Shown here: in pieces, positions 1 to 12,846 of the stretch | Numbering within the stretch: position 1 is the stretch's first letter | How the letters are laid out: every line of letters starts with the position of its first letter | NCBI GenBank assembly: GCA_009761415.1 | Contig: QUOL01000010.1 | Location: 434,001 to 498,000, forward strand | Length of the DNA: 64,000 bases | Origin: Sarcomyxa edulis | Taxonomy: Eukaryota; Basidiomycota; Agaricomycetes; Agaricales; Mycenaceae | Direction: 5' to 3' | Made by a program: the position numbers and the translations under genes | Notes under the pieces: model-generated | The model's input: the letters and a program-made list of their open reading frames with translations, nothing else | Told to the model about the DNA's origin: nothing | Databases searched by the model: none

Positions 1-766
1 GAATCTACAGTAGGGTCTCGTGGATTAGTAGAATCGAATGTCGAACCAGCAGTAGATGTCGAAGCAAAAGGACTCGACGGAAGCCCGAAATATACCTGGC
101 CATTGCCGGACTCTTGAGAATTGGGCGCTGAGCTTGAAAGGGCCAGCGATAAATCGCCGAGAGCGCCCGGCTGGGGATATAAAGGGTAATGGGAGCTGGA
201 AGAAGATGAAGATGAAGACAAAGTAACATCAGGCCATATCGGGCTCTCGAATGGTGTAGTGAAACTCTGAAATTCGCGCGTGGGCGAAATCGACATGGTC
301 ATATTGGGTGGTCGAGCGGTCTCCAGGGACTGGAAATCTTGTTCCGGGTCAAACGGGGCCTCGGTCATGGTATCTCCTGGTGGCGAAGGCCCGGAGCTAG
401 TAGAAGAGCTCGAGGCAGAACCGCTATGCTCGGATTCGAGCTCGCGAAGTCTGTTCTCGAGTGTGGATAACTTTTCTCTCAGTTTCTGTGTTCGACTTTT
501 TTGTTTCTTGTCGTCGAACTCGCATTCGTCTGATCGACCCATTTTGGAGCATTGGCGGCAGACGGGTTGGGTCCCATCACATTTCTAGAGACCGGGTCAG
601 TCGACATCAAGAAGGTCACGAACGTGTACCCACCAATTTTCGTTTTCTAGTCGGAAAATAGGATCAAGGACTAGAATATAGCCGGGAATCATGAACTATG
701 TGCTTACCGGCAAGATAGGCAAGCTAAGCCTCGTCGGAGAGGATTGGCTGTCCTTCGAGTTGCCAT
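1..766 (-). CDS. Zn2Cys6 fungal transcription factor, 5' part (truncated by window edge)
   Basis: Seen: three exons on the minus strand, 766-708, 646-634 (13 nt) and 584 to the window edge, with GT-AG introns of 61 and 49 nt. Joined, they give a start methionine and a complete binuclear zinc cluster with spacing C-x2-C-x6-C-x5-C-x2-C-x8-C at residues about 16-42. Basic residues sit between the second and third cysteines, and a short leucine-rich coiled-coil stretch with heptad character follows. A Ser/Thr/Pro-rich linker comes next and the gene leaves the window open. Known: this family binds CGG-type DNA half sites, usually as dimers through the coiled coil, and acts in the nucleus. Target genes cannot be inferred. 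The start is the only ATG in frame just ahead of the cluster. The 13-nt exon lies inside the zinc cluster, so skipping it would shift the frame and destroy the DNA-binding domain. Confidence 0.85.
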
Positions 767-1764
767 TGATTAGAGGGGGTACTAAAGACGCGATCGATAA
801 CGGGTTTTTGTATTTAAACCCCACAGCTGGTTCAAATAATGCACAAGCGAGCTGTTTTGATCACACTTATTGGTGTGGGCTATTCGGAAGAATCAGATCT
901 GAAAGCGTGTTGTAACCTGGCCGGAGATTTGCCCTGGTCGTCTGAGGTGCTTTTCATAGAACATGTTGCAGGACGTTTAGCGATCCCTGGGGTTCCGTAA
1001 GAGGGATAAGTTGGACGAAAAAAACACACATGTGGGAGTTCGCTCGAAATCAAACACCGCCCCACCGAAATCCGACTGCCCGATCAGATTCAGAGGATCA
1101 TGATCAAAGACTTCAAGTGTATAACCTCTGTCGGTTATGTTTCCCGGATATCTATTCGTTCACCTAAGTAGAACAATGACCGTTACCGGGCAATTTGGCG
1201 ATGCAACAAGCAGTGGTATCCTGTCTCTTCAACAAAAAATCAGATGGCACTGGCATCGCTCAATATACTGTACCGCTCTTTCACGCAAAATTAATAGCGA
1301 TAAGAAATCCTTTTGGGACGCAAAGTTCGCATTGAGAGATGCCGAGGTAGGATTATCGAGAGGCCTTCTTAGATGCACAGGGTGCATATGGATGCAACGG
1401 CTCTGACAGCGTCTTTCGCAACTTTGCTATATCCGTTTGTAAGTATCGAGCATCACAGGTTCGTTTACGAGTCTTACCTTATTTCCAGGTCTAGTGCAGT
1501 GCGTACTCGTGATGCTTTACGAAGAACGATAAGGAGTTCTATCGGACCCAAGTGCCACTGGGATACACGGTACTATCATCCTAGATAGAAGTGAGTTTTC
1601 CGATTCACTGCTATTGTTATTCGAACTGTCAGTGTGTTATGAGAATCATCTGCTATTAGGGATGAGAGTAAGCATCGTAAGCAAGAGCTCTGGCTTGGAT
1701 TACAAGAGGAAGAGACAAATCGTGCTTATTTTTACTCTATAAATGTAAAAAGTCCTCGCATCCT
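767..1764. other. Intergenic region, no gene recognised
   Basis: About 1 kb between the start of the Zn2Cys6 gene and the end of the adenylate kinase gene. Short open frames occur on both strands, but none has recognisable protein content or a plausible exon chain. It must hold the promoter of the Zn2Cys6 gene and the 3' end of the kinase gene. Confidence 0.5.
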
Positions 1765-2777
<1,013 letters not shown>

Positions 2778-3337
2778 TGTTGGATAGGTAGAGTCGAACG
2801 TTGGAACAGAATGAACGTTGGGACTCTGGAGGATTCACTAAATAATGTGTATCCTGAGGCGCTGCCGTCGGGTTCGCGCCTGGGAATTCTGCCGGGCGGA
2901 GTTTGAGCGTCGCCGAGTTTGGCCGTATCGCCCGATATTGGTCCCTTTTTAAACCATACATGGTATCTTTAGTCCTCAAAGTAAACCTTTAGTGCAGAAT
3001 TTGATCGTTTTAAGGTAGATTTCTGTGCCAATTTGTTTCCAGCCAGACTTGAAGCCGCTTCTGGCTGGTAATTATTCTTTAGATGACGCTTTCTGGAAAC
3101 CTGTCTTTGGTCAAAGTTGTTCATGAAAGAGTGCGACAAGAATCGAATACTGACTCCACGAGCAAGAGTGATCGCAAAAGGAGACTAAAAATAGCCACCT
3201 GTATTGACGTGGAACTTTCGAACGCTGCGCGCGGCAAACTTGGAACGAACTCGAACTCTTCTCTATCAGTACGGTCGACATCTTGAGTACTTACGCTCGT
3301 TCTGGATACAGGTGTCCACCGAGGACCAAGATCTAAA
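2778..3337. promoter_or_regulatory. Divergent promoter region between adenylate kinase and WBP1
   Basis: 560 bp separate the two start codons, so both upstream regions must lie here. A perfect 9-bp inverted repeat occurs at 3039-3047 and 3060-3068 (CCAGCCAGA and TCTGGCTGG, 12-nt loop). No TATA element or factor site could be assigned with confidence. Confidence 0.55.
3039..3068. repeat. Inverted repeat with 9-bp arms
   Basis: CCAGCCAGA at 3039-3047 is followed after 12 nt by its exact reverse complement TCTGGCTGG at 3060-3068. It lies between two divergent genes, about 270 bp upstream of the WBP1 start, and could be a palindromic factor site or chance. Confidence 0.6.
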
Positions 3338-4982
3338 ATGCTATCGTTGCTCGTACCACTGCTGGGCCTGGCTGCTAGCCTCGTTGCTGCAAAATCAAGT
3401 ACAGGCGACTCTGTGCTCGTGGTATTGGACCCAAGCTACAAACGCGACAATTTTTCCGTCTTTTTCGATGGTCTGGAAGGTGAGTAGAATCACGGTCGAT
3501 CAAGACGTTGAACAAGCTAGACAATATGCTCATACGTTGTTTCAGAGCAAGGCTACAACCTCACTTTCCGTGCCCCAAAAGCTGTAACACCTCGCGTGAT
3601 CGAGGACGACATACCCTCATTCTCCCACGTAATTCTCTTTGCTCCAGAGACCAAATGTAAGTCTGAATGATTCTCATCTCCCTTCCATTGATCACTGACA
3701 TTCTGAATATCAAAGCGTACGCAAGCGATATAACGCCCCAATCCCTAGTCCAACTCCTCGAGTCAGGGACAAATCTTCTTATTCCTCTCTCACAAAAGCA
3801 AACACCCCTCACATCTCTCGCCTATGAGTTCTCATTGATTCTACCCCCACCAGGAACTCCGCTCGTATCCCATTTCCCCGAACGTGATACACCCGCAACC
3901 GTTATTCCAATCTCTGTTCCTGAATCTCTCATACTCCCAACCTCGGCGTCCTCGCAAATCTGGTTCTCTGGCTCTTCTCACGCGTTAGGCAACAACCCAC
4001 TCCTAGTCCCGATCCTCCGTGCCCCAGCTGAGAGTTTCGCGTCTGACACGACTGCTGATTCCGGTGCAGATGCATTGGTAGAAGCCGCGGAGAAAGGTGG
4101 TGAAGGTTTGTGGGCGGGAAGTCAGATGGACGTGGTTACAGGATTCCAGGCTGTTGGTGGAGCTAGAGTGACATGGGTTGGTGGAATTGATGTCTTCAGT
4201 GACGAGTATGCCAACAAAGAGATATCAGAGCAAGTTATATCTTCACGCGTAACCTGGTGACCGTTTACTAATCTGCACTTTCGTTTGATGCAGAGGAGTC
4301 AAGTCTGGAAACAAAGATTTCGCGAGAGACGTTGCGGCTTGGACGTTCCAAGAATCTCTAGTCCTCCGGATTGATGAGACGACACATCATCTCGTCAACG
4401 CTACCGCTCCCAGTGAGTATTATACTACTAACGACCACGTCGTAAGTCTCAAACCCTTTGTCACGATATGTCGAACTCTACTGATCTCATTCATCCTCAG
4501 GTCTACAACCTCCAAATCTCGAAATACGACCCGTTCACCTCGACATGGACGCCATACTCTGGAATCAATGATATGCAGCTCGAGTTTACCATGTTGGACC
4601 CTCACATCCGCACTGCCCTCCTCCCCGTTGTAGGATCTGCTGGTAAATACAGTGTCACATTCCGTGTCCCAGATCGGCACGGAGTGTTCAAGTTCGTCGT
4701 GGACTATAAACGCAAAGGGTGCGTAGTTTACCATTTCTCGCTCTATTGCTTTGCTCAGAACTGATAAAACCTATCATTGGCAGTTGGACTCACCTCCATA
4801 GCAGCACCACCGTTCCCGTCGTCCCACCCCGACACGATGGTTACCCTCGTTTCCTGAGTGCAGCCTGGCCTTACTACGCCGGCGCAATCAGCACTAGTGT
4901 CGGTTTCTTCTTGTTCAGCGCATTGTGGTTGGCTGGAGACGTCAGGGATGTGACCAAGAAGGGGAAATCCAAGGCTGAGTAA
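3338..4982 (+). CDS. WBP1: Oligosaccharyltransferase 48 kDa subunit (OST48/WBP1)
   Basis: A non-catalytic subunit of the ER complex that transfers the lipid-linked glycan to Asn in nascent proteins. Exons: 3338-3479, 3546-3656, 3716-4229, 4294-4441, 4501-4718, 4784-4982; 443 residues. A signal peptide covers residues 1-18 (MLSLLVPLLGLAASLVAA). The luminal body follows OST48 throughout, including the GVFKFVVDYKRKGWTHL block. A single C-terminal transmembrane segment starts at about YYAGAISTSVGFFLFSALWL. The short cytosolic tail ends KSKAE, which fits a KxKxx ER-retrieval signal. The third intron starts with GC (GCAAGT at 4230): only this donor keeps the family frame, because the two nearby GT donors are in the wrong phase. 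Length and order match the family. Confidence 0.95.
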
Positions 4983-5209
4983 GTAGATGACCCGGAGAGA
5001 AAAAATCGCGTAGAGTACATATGTACTTACAGTCTCGTCACTGCTCTATTTATTCTACTCGGGCACTCCTCCCTTCAGCCACTTCAGAAATCGAAGTTTT
5101 GAGACCTCCGGACGGCGCGTTAAATGAGTTTCCCGATTTGGACACTGATTTCAGAAAAAAACATCTTTGACCCCGGCACATATCTCTCCTCGAGCTTCAA
5201 GGCTACCAT

Positions 5210-6732
5210 ATGACTGCAGGGACTGGAATATCGTTGGACTCTTCTCTCGCACCGGAATTAGTGGAATTTTGGGGTCTCAAATACAAGGAAACGAAGGAGG
5301 AACTCGAGAAGTTGAAGGTCAGTCACCGCCCAGTGCCCACTACTGTTATAGCCCCTGTATTGACGCGTTTTCTCTGCCTATACTTCTTGAGGCTGAGAGG
5401 TCTAAGCAGGCAGATGAAGCAGTCGCGAAAGAACGCGCAAAACTCGCAGAACTCGTTGAATCTCTGAAAAAGGAGAGTGAGACACGGCAAGCTGTAGATC
5501 AAGAATTACGAAAAACGATTGCGATAGCTCAGAAAGTCGAAACCAATACGAGAGCAAAACTAGCTGCCTTGGAGAACGATAGGAATGACCTGGTAGCGAG
5601 GCTTGCAAAGTCTGAGACGAATTGTGCGAATCTCACTCAGCAGGTAAGTGTTCGGTTATCAGATGCCTCGATGAAAGAAATCTGAGGATTAGGCACTCGC
5701 CATTTCTCCATTTCCACCCACAGGTCCAGACTATATACTCTCAAGCAGCTGCCCTTGCGGCCGAGGCCGATAAATCGCGTCGAGAGGCGCTCTCTACGAT
5801 GTTTCCGCCAGTCTCCTTCGTCGATAAGTCTTTCGTGCCGGGCATCCTTCCGTTCGTCGATGTGCAAGTCATGATCAGCACACTGCCCACAGTACGTTTC
5901 TTCCCCCTCATTTTTCACTGAGATTATAATGTCATACTCGCAGGAACTCTCCGAAAATAATCGGTAATATCTCTTATGGTCTTATAAATATGCACATCAA
6001 ACTAACGTCCGTCCTTATTGTAAGTCTCTACTTCCTACCTCGTCCCCCTAGCTGTATGCCCCTTCGAGTTCCTGCTTGTGGCCAAGCAGGCTACTGGTTT
6101 TATCCGTCTTGGATTCTTCCCGAAGACTCTAAATTTGACCTAATAGTCGAAGGTCGGCCTGGTGAAGTATGTAGCTTAGTCGAGATTAATCTTGCTCCTT
6201 TCTGATCAGATTTATCAGTGGTCATATCTTGGCTGCTACGTCAGTGCCCCTTTTCCAGAAGGGCATGAGATGAAGTTATCTGAGTGGATGTGTCTCGATG
6301 AACAGGTTGGGTTCTTCATATCCTAATTCCCACTATCAATGCCCTGATCTTGATTTGGAACAGACGAAAGCCATTCACTGTGCTCGCGTTGCCAGCCAGA
6401 GTCTCCCAGAAAGCCAAACAGCCTCATATGCGACCCAAATCGACGTGAAACGCCGCTACGAAGTGGGAGAATTTAGCGTCCCATGTTACAGTTTACGATG
6501 CGTCGGATTCAGCACAGAGCTCTATCAGGCCTTGCATTCTGCCGCCAACAAACTTCGGGGAGGTTCTGCATCTGCATCTACATCTGTTCCTGGGAAGCGG
6601 CGTAGGTCTATCGCTGCAGATTCAAAAGCTTCCTTGATGGATGAGGGACTAGGCAAAAGACCTCGACCAGCCTCATCGCGTCCGAATACTACTCAGTCCA
6701 ACACGAGCATCACCACTTCTCCTGATGAATAA
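5210..6732 (+). CDS. Coiled-coil protein with basic tail, unknown function
   Basis: Proposed exons: 5210-5317, 5392-5643, 5724-5891, 5944-5963 (20 nt), 6052-6166, 6210-6305, 6364-6732; 375 residues. Residues about 15-150 are a long charged coiled coil rich in Glu, Lys and Ala. A compact region follows that contains WFYPSWILPED, a YLGCYV segment and LSEWMCLDEQTK. The tail is Ser-rich with two basic clusters (KRRR and KRPRP) that could be nuclear signals. The central part resembles, from memory, a basidiomycete domain annotated as DUF6697; this is a weak resemblance and needs a profile search. All junctions are GT-AG and in phase. The least certain is the intron 5964-6051, where no other choice avoids a stop. 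No enzymatic motif is visible. Confidence 0.7.
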
Positions 6733-6995
6733 TCGCATTACCAGTACAATCCCGACTATACCATATCTCGCGTATAACGAATACCAACCCATACTCTGCA
6801 CATAATACATGAAATACTCGATTGTACTTTACTTGTGGTCCCAATGGACATAATACTACATAAGTGTTCCAGCGACCTCAGGAGGCGCTCATTATCAGAG
6901 AAAGAAAGCAATTCGATTCGTTCATTTGTATACACAGGATATTTCATGCAATGACCGGAGTGACTACTATCATTGGAAGGGTTGATCGTTCAGCT

Positions 6996-8437
6996 TTACC
7001 AGTTGCCTTTTCTCCTTCTCTTCTTGTCTTTCTTCTTCTGCCTCCGCCTCTGCTTCTGTGTTTCCCGCTCGTCAAGATTACCTTTTCCTATGTCATGGAC
7101 TGGATCATGGACTCTTGTCCTTTCTAAATGTATCCTATAGCGAGGATCCACGTCACGTAGAGCGCGAACGAGAGTCTACAGAAAACCACGGAATGAACTC
7201 GATTCCACCGAGGCCGTCAGATTAATGTCAGATATATACCTGTATGACAAGATTGTAGTGTCGTCGTACACGGTCTTGATAGATCGAAGATCGCTGAGTC
7301 GCAGGATCTCTAAAACAAATGCATATGATAGAGGCATTAGTAAGTCTTGAGTTCGGTACACGATCTATTCACCTCCATGATCTCGGGTCGAGCATGTATC
7401 CTGGGTCATTGAAAGTTTTGACCGTCTTGAACTTCGACCAGTAATCATAGAATTGGCGAAGATCTGAACCATGAATAGACCTCTGGTCTTCATCGTTCCA
7501 TTCCGAGCATGCCCAGACAGAACGGCCGCATCCGAAGATTGGATATGATGACAAAGGTAACCCAGACCAGCGACACTCGTCTTTGGCTATAGCAAAGAAG
7601 AACGATCCGATTGTCGTATACGCACTCTGCTCCAAGTTCCAAAGACTTTGTCAACAAACACATGCGACCATCATAAGAATATCATTATATGAGTTTACCT
7701 TGGAGACATGGTCAGGGTACCAGTTCAAGTCTTCTGGCAGAGTAGTCAGGAATTCGGATAATTCCTCCAATCCTATCGCTGGCTTGACGGTGCCAAAGAA
7801 GGTCCCGAATATATAGCCAGCTTGTCCGTATTTTGAGTCAGGGTCGTTCCAGTAATGGGGTGAGGGTGTACTGCCTAGTCTATCTGAAAGCCATTCGTAC
7901 CAGCCTTGCGGTCGATTGCCACTGCCGTCACTCCAACCGCTGCTTTCATCCTGTCGCTCGAAGGTTGCTGCCGCGGGCTCTTCCGGAGAGACTGTAGGAT
8001 GGTGCATGTCGTAGACACTTCGTTTCTAGGTAAGCTCTGATTTCAGTAGATCAAAGGAGGAACAAATTACCGACAGACTCACAGCAATGTCGCTCAAAGT
8101 CTTTGCAACGAGGTGGTCAGAATCGAGTACCATCCTGATGTATCAGACCGTCTCAAAAAGAAATTACCTCATACGCTTCCTTTACTTTCGTGAAACGTAG
8201 ATTGGCACTTTCTGGGTCTGTCGTATTCTTGTCTGGATGATGCTCAAGCGCTTTCTTCAGATAGGCTTGCTGATAACGAATGAGACTGAGGGACATAGAA
8301 ACAGAAAGGAGAGTGCAGACCCTGATCTGCTGTGCCGTAGCATCCTTGGACACCGAAAGAGTGGCATAGAAACCCTTGTGGTCTGACTGGTCAAAACTGT
8401 CAGCTGCGTTGTGCGCACTAGATTCTGCAGCCCCCAT
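6996..8437 (-). CDS. J-domain protein, Jjj1/DNAJC21-like
   Basis: An Hsp70 co-chaperone. Exons on the minus strand: 8437-8321, 8269-8168, 8100-8083 (18 nt), 8025-7699, 7626-7373, 7309-7240, 7175-6996; about 355 residues. The N-terminal J domain holds the HPD motif (EHHPDKNT) and ends with the usual KR..YD segment, which is only restored by the 18-nt exon. Later parts match the Jjj1 family: a FYDYWSKFKTVKTF block and a segment resembling the conserved YN..V..LV..L...DPRY region. The protein ends in a strongly basic Lys/Arg tail. Known: yeast Jjj1 helps recycle the pre-60S factor Arx1 and carries C2H2 zinc fingers. Those fingers are absent here, so this may be a shortened or divergent relative. 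The acceptor at 7626 could instead be 7629 (one codon longer). Confidence 0.78.
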
Positions 8438-8754
8438 GTTGTGAAGAGGATGGACAAGGAGATAAAGTTGAGCGCAGTATCTACACGCTCTTTAAACGAG
8501 GGTCAGCTAAGTTTGGGCGAAGTTATATGGAAAGTCACGTACTGACTTTGTTTTGACTGGACCTTCTTAGTGCTCCTGGTCAACTTGATGAGAAAAAGAA
8601 TGCATATATAGTAGAATTATACGACTTTCGAGTACATAAGATGGAAACAAACAGCTGCGACCGAGACCATAGGCATAGTAGAAACACAGATTGAAAGGAA
8701 GTGTACGAGTGACATATGTAAAAGGAAACAAGAGAAAATAAGGCGAGACAGCGC
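8438..8754. other. Intergenic, promoter of the J-protein and 3' region of eEF3
   Basis: 317 bp between two minus-strand genes. I see no additional gene. The open minus-strand frame that overlaps it has low-complexity content and no start context. Confidence 0.5.
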
Positions 8755-11700
8755 TTAGAGCTCGTCGTCGGTGACCTCTTCACCTCTCTTTTTCCGTGCC
8801 ATCCGCTCCTTCTTGAGCTTCCGTGCCTCAGCCGAGGTCAGCTTCTTGACCTTCTTGTTTTCGATCTTGTTACCCATAGCATCGTATGTGACCTCTTCAT
8901 CCCCGTCCTTCTTGTCAATACGAGCTCCGGAGCCCTGACCTTCGACCCAGTTGTGACCGGAAGCCTCTAAGCGACCGTCGCGCATGGCCCACACCCTTGA
9001 AAAAGGAACGTATCAGTAGTCGCTCATAAAGACATTTCGTTGCAAAACTCACTCCTTGCAGATGGACTCTGAGAAGTCACGGTTGTGAGTGATGACGAGC
9101 ACACCACCCTCGAAGACCTTGAGAGCTTCGATCAGAGCGGCGAGTGATTCACGATCGAGGTAGTCTGGAGTCGTGCATTAATATCGTTTCAGATGATTGA
9201 ATGTCAGGACGTACTAGTAGGCTCGTCGAGACACATGACGTGAGGACGACGCCATGTTGCGGCACCGAGAACGATCTTGACCTTCTGACCACCGGACAGA
9301 CCTCTCATAGTGTTGTGGGATACGAACTCGGGCTCGAGACCAAAGTCGGCGAAATGCTTCTCGATCTCCCGACGAACAAGGGGACGGAGAAGTCCAAGAC
9401 GCTGAGCCTCACGGGTATCGACCTCGAGAACTTTCTGTAAAACACAATACATGGCATCAGTAAACCACTCGAAGTGTGGACCAACTGAGCACAAACTTTC
9501 TCGTAACCACGCTTGATGAGCTCATCACGGGGCATCCAGATGTTCTCAGACGAACTGAGAGCCTTGAAGGAAACCTCGTACTCGTACGACTGCTTCAACT
9601 TCTTACGGGCAACAATCTCGTCGATCAGCCTTTTCTGGCCTTCGACGATGACGAGAGCACCATCCTTCATCTTCTGCATCTCCTCCTCAGAAATGATACG
9701 GTTGGCCTTGGTCATCTCCTCCAAATCTTCACCAGTCTGGTAACGCCACAACATGTACTCAAGGGGCGTCTTGTCGAGATGGTTATCGATATGGTGGAAA
9801 GCGTGCTGAGCGACGTAACCGATGACCAAGTTAGGATGTTTCCAGATTTCTCCGCCCTTGTTGGGCTCCATGTCACCAATGAGGAGCTTGACGAGCGTGG
9901 ACTTTCCGGAACCGTTGGGACCGAGAACGGCAACACGGGAAGAGAGAGAGACTTGGAGAGTGATATCGTAGAGCTGTTGAACGGGCTGGGTAGGGTACTG
10001 GAATCCAACCTTACGCCTGTGATAGAAGTCAAGATCAATATCGTACACCTGGGACAACGATTGCTAACGTACATCTTCAACAAACTCTTCTCCTTGGTCT
10101 TGACACCCTCGAGCAAAGGAGGGTCGGGCAACTTGAAGCGGTAATCTTCGGCAGCCTCAAGAGTGTAGTAGGACTTGGCCTCGGGCACCTGTTGGACGAA
10201 CTTCTCGAGGTTACCACGATATCTCCTGAGCTTGAAGCGGTTCAAGTGGAGGACGTCAGTAATAGTGTTGTTGAGGAAGGAAGAGTCGTGGGAGACGATG
10301 ACTGGAGACGTATCACGGATAAGTAAAGATCAAGGACATATGAGAAAATGCTTACTGGAAGTGCAAGTCTTGAGGTTAGTGAGGTAGTGCTCCAACCATG
10401 CGACGTTGACGACATCAAGATGGTTAGTGGGTTCATCAAGGAGAAGGATATCAGCCTTGAAGAGCATGGCCCTAGCCAAAGCGAGCTTCATCTTCCATCC
10501 ACCGGACAAGCTACCAATAGACTGAGCCTGGCGCTCATCACTGAAACCAACGGACGCGAGGGTCTCGATGACTTCGGCTTCGTCGGCAAGGATACGCTTG
10601 TCGCTAAGAATGAACTGGAGGACGGACATCTCCTCTTCACTACCATCGATATCGTGCTCGACGTAGAAGGTTCGGACCTCATCGGGGGAGGGGAAACCTT
10701 CGACTTGACTATCGAGAGCAAATGATCAGATGTGACAGTCTATTGGTTACAAGACCGACTTACCCGTTGGTAATAGCACGCATCAGGGTCGACTTTCCGG
10801 TTCCGTTCTTACCACAGAGACCGTAACGGTGACCACGCTTGAGACGGAGAACTGCGGTGTTGAGCAGGATCTTGGCACCATAAGCCAACGAGAATTGACA
10901 GTTGCAAAGATCTTCGCCTTCCTCCTCATCTTCAGGGGCCTCGTGCTCTTCGATGTCTTCGGTGGCCGAACGAACGACCCACTCGCGAGCGACGGTGAGG
11001 GGCTCGGGGTTGGGGGCAAGGAAGTTGAGGAAAGGAGCAAGGGTATCCCACTGAGGAACCTCGAAGTTCTTGGCATTGACGAGGTTGGCAGCGAGCGAAG
11101 CGGCATAGATAGTTGCGACGTTGGCGATTGAAGGCTCGGCACCGAGCTTCTTGTAGATGCCGATGAGACTGTGGGCGAGGTGACCACCTTCGGCCTCCTT
11201 GAGGGGAGGGAGATCGGATCCATCACCAGTAGGAACCTCACCAACCTGGCGAAGAGTAGCGATGGCCTTTCCGATAACGCCACGAGCTTCAGGGTCACCG
11301 ATCGTGGTTTCGACTTTAAGAAGACCAGGGAGAAGCTTGGGAAGGAAAGGTCGTACAGTCACGGGAGAGTCGACAAGTTTGGCCATGTTGTCAACAATAC
11401 TGTAGAGATAAAGGTCATTAGCTACAGATCGCATGCGATCGGAGAAATATCAACTCACACTGCGACTTTACGCTTGGTAGAGGTGAGTTTTTCGCTAAGA
11501 CCACGGGATAGGAGGGGAACCATGAGGGAAAGGGTCGGGGAATCTACTTCGGAAACGAATGTGGTGGCCGAGAGGAGGGCAATGGTATTAGGAACCTCCT
11601 CAACGGGATTAATCAAAGCCTTAATTAGAGCCGGAATAAAGCGTTCAATGTCCTTGTTGGACACCAGAGCGGTGGCCTTTGTGAGCGAATCGCGAGCTGC

Positions 11701-12327
11701 CTTCTTTACGTCAGCCTTGGTATCCCAGATGACCTCAGCGAGGATAGGAACGATGTCAGGCATGAGGCGGGACGTTTGTATGGGAGCGCTGGTAACGATC
11801 TGGTTGAGGATCGTCAGCGATCCTGTCTTGATTTGCCATTTACCGGCGGTGTGGATTTCATGAAGAAGGGCAGGGAGTACAAGGGCGGTAGCCCATGGGT
11901 TCATTGCTGCTACGAACTCGCGAACTGCCTCGACAGCTGCTGTCCTGACAGCGGGCATCTTGTCGGCAAATGCCTCGAGAAGAGAGTTGTAGATACCCGA
12001 GTCGATGAAGACAGGCTCGAGAGCCGTAATAGCACCAGCCGAGATGAGGGTAGAGATGACATGTGCAGCGCCTTCACGGGAAGCAGGGGATTTTTTGTCG
12101 GCGAGTGCCTTGACCACGGCGTCGGAGAAACCGATGGTTTGGAGGAAGTGGGGTCCTTCTTTTAGGGCGATGGCAGCGAGAGACTTGGCTGCCGACTCGC
12201 GAGCAGCTTTGTCAGCTACGAAAAGCGTTGTGGTGTCAAATTGGCCCTCGACAGGTGCTGGGTTAGCGGCAGCCTTGAGGGAGGCAGGGGACGGTGTTGG
12301 GACGGGGGTAGCTGTAGCAGCAGGCAT
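8755..12327 (-). CDS. TEF3: Translation elongation factor 3 (eEF3)
   Basis: Fungal ribosome-associated ATPase that promotes E-site tRNA release during elongation. Exons on the minus strand: 12327-11459, 11399-10764, 10708-10356, 10301-10073, 10016-9497, 9434-9215, 9164-9053, 8995-8755; 1059 residues, normal for the family. Order of parts: Ala/Pro-rich N-terminus; HEAT repeats up to about residue 320; four-helix region; first ABC domain with Walker [10 protein letters not shown], signature LSGGW and Walker [12 protein letters not shown]; second ABC domain with Walker [10 protein letters not shown], signature LSGGQ and Walker B CLDEPTNYLD, with the chromodomain-like insertion between; then a basic C-terminal tail of Lys-rich repeats ending EEVTDDEL. 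All seven introns are GT-AG and in phase. An absence of this factor in animals and plants supports the fungal origin. Confidence 0.98.
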
Positions 12328-12846
12328 TTCTGGTATCTACGATGGAGTTAGACCACTTTAAGACCAGTTGCGATGGTATTAGCGCACCTTTGAGGATGAA
12401 ATGGTGGAAAATTGATTGGTCTAAGTTGCGAATGGCAGACAAAAGCTGACAAGGAACAAAGTACGCTCTATATCTACGGATGGCGAAGTGCCTATTAAAA
12501 TGAGCATGCAGCCTCATGTTGGGAATGATAACGACTTTACCTCTAAAAAGGGGAGGGTTGGGGGACGGAAAGATGGGAGAAGTGAGAAAAAGAGTTCACC
12601 AGTTCGACTGGGGCGTTTTTAATCCGCGTTGTCGGACTTTGAAAAAATTGCAAGAGCCGCGCCACGGAACCTCTCGAACATGAACTCTCTCGGCGAATCA
12701 ATCAGATCATCACCGTTGCATCGCCTCAAATGTGGGGTAAAGTCTTTGTTACCCCTTGCATTGCAGGAGCTATCCCGAAAGTACGATATGTACATCATCC
12801 CCAAAACTGAGACATCCGGAGACCAATTGCTACTCCCCCAAGTCTC
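12328..12846. promoter_or_regulatory. eEF3 upstream region
   Basis: 519 bp between the eEF3 start and the end of the V-ATPase subunit gene. It must contain the promoter and 5' UTR of a very highly expressed gene. A purine-rich tract (AAAAAGGGGAGGG and following) lies at about 12544-12595; no other element can be assigned. Confidence 0.5.

Noticed and set aside
280..588. Plus-strand open frame over the Zn2Cys6 exon
   Set aside because: It is the antisense shadow of the zinc-cluster gene exon 3; the minus strand gives the recognisable family sequence.
1137..1406. Possible small gene in the 767-1764 gap
   Set aside because: The frame has no ATG context of note, no family resemblance and no adjoining exon.
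8580..8783. Small minus-strand hydrophobic protein next to eEF3
   Set aside because: Overlaps the eEF3 stop and has low-complexity hydrophobic content; better explained as 3' UTR.
9476..10144. 222-residue plus-strand protein inside eEF3
   Set aside because: It is the reverse reading of the strongly coding eEF3 exon 5 and is rich in the Leu/Val pattern typical of antisense frames.
11171..11863. 230-residue plus-strand frame
   Set aside because: Antisense to the HEAT-repeat region of eEF3; crosses a real intron and has no family match.
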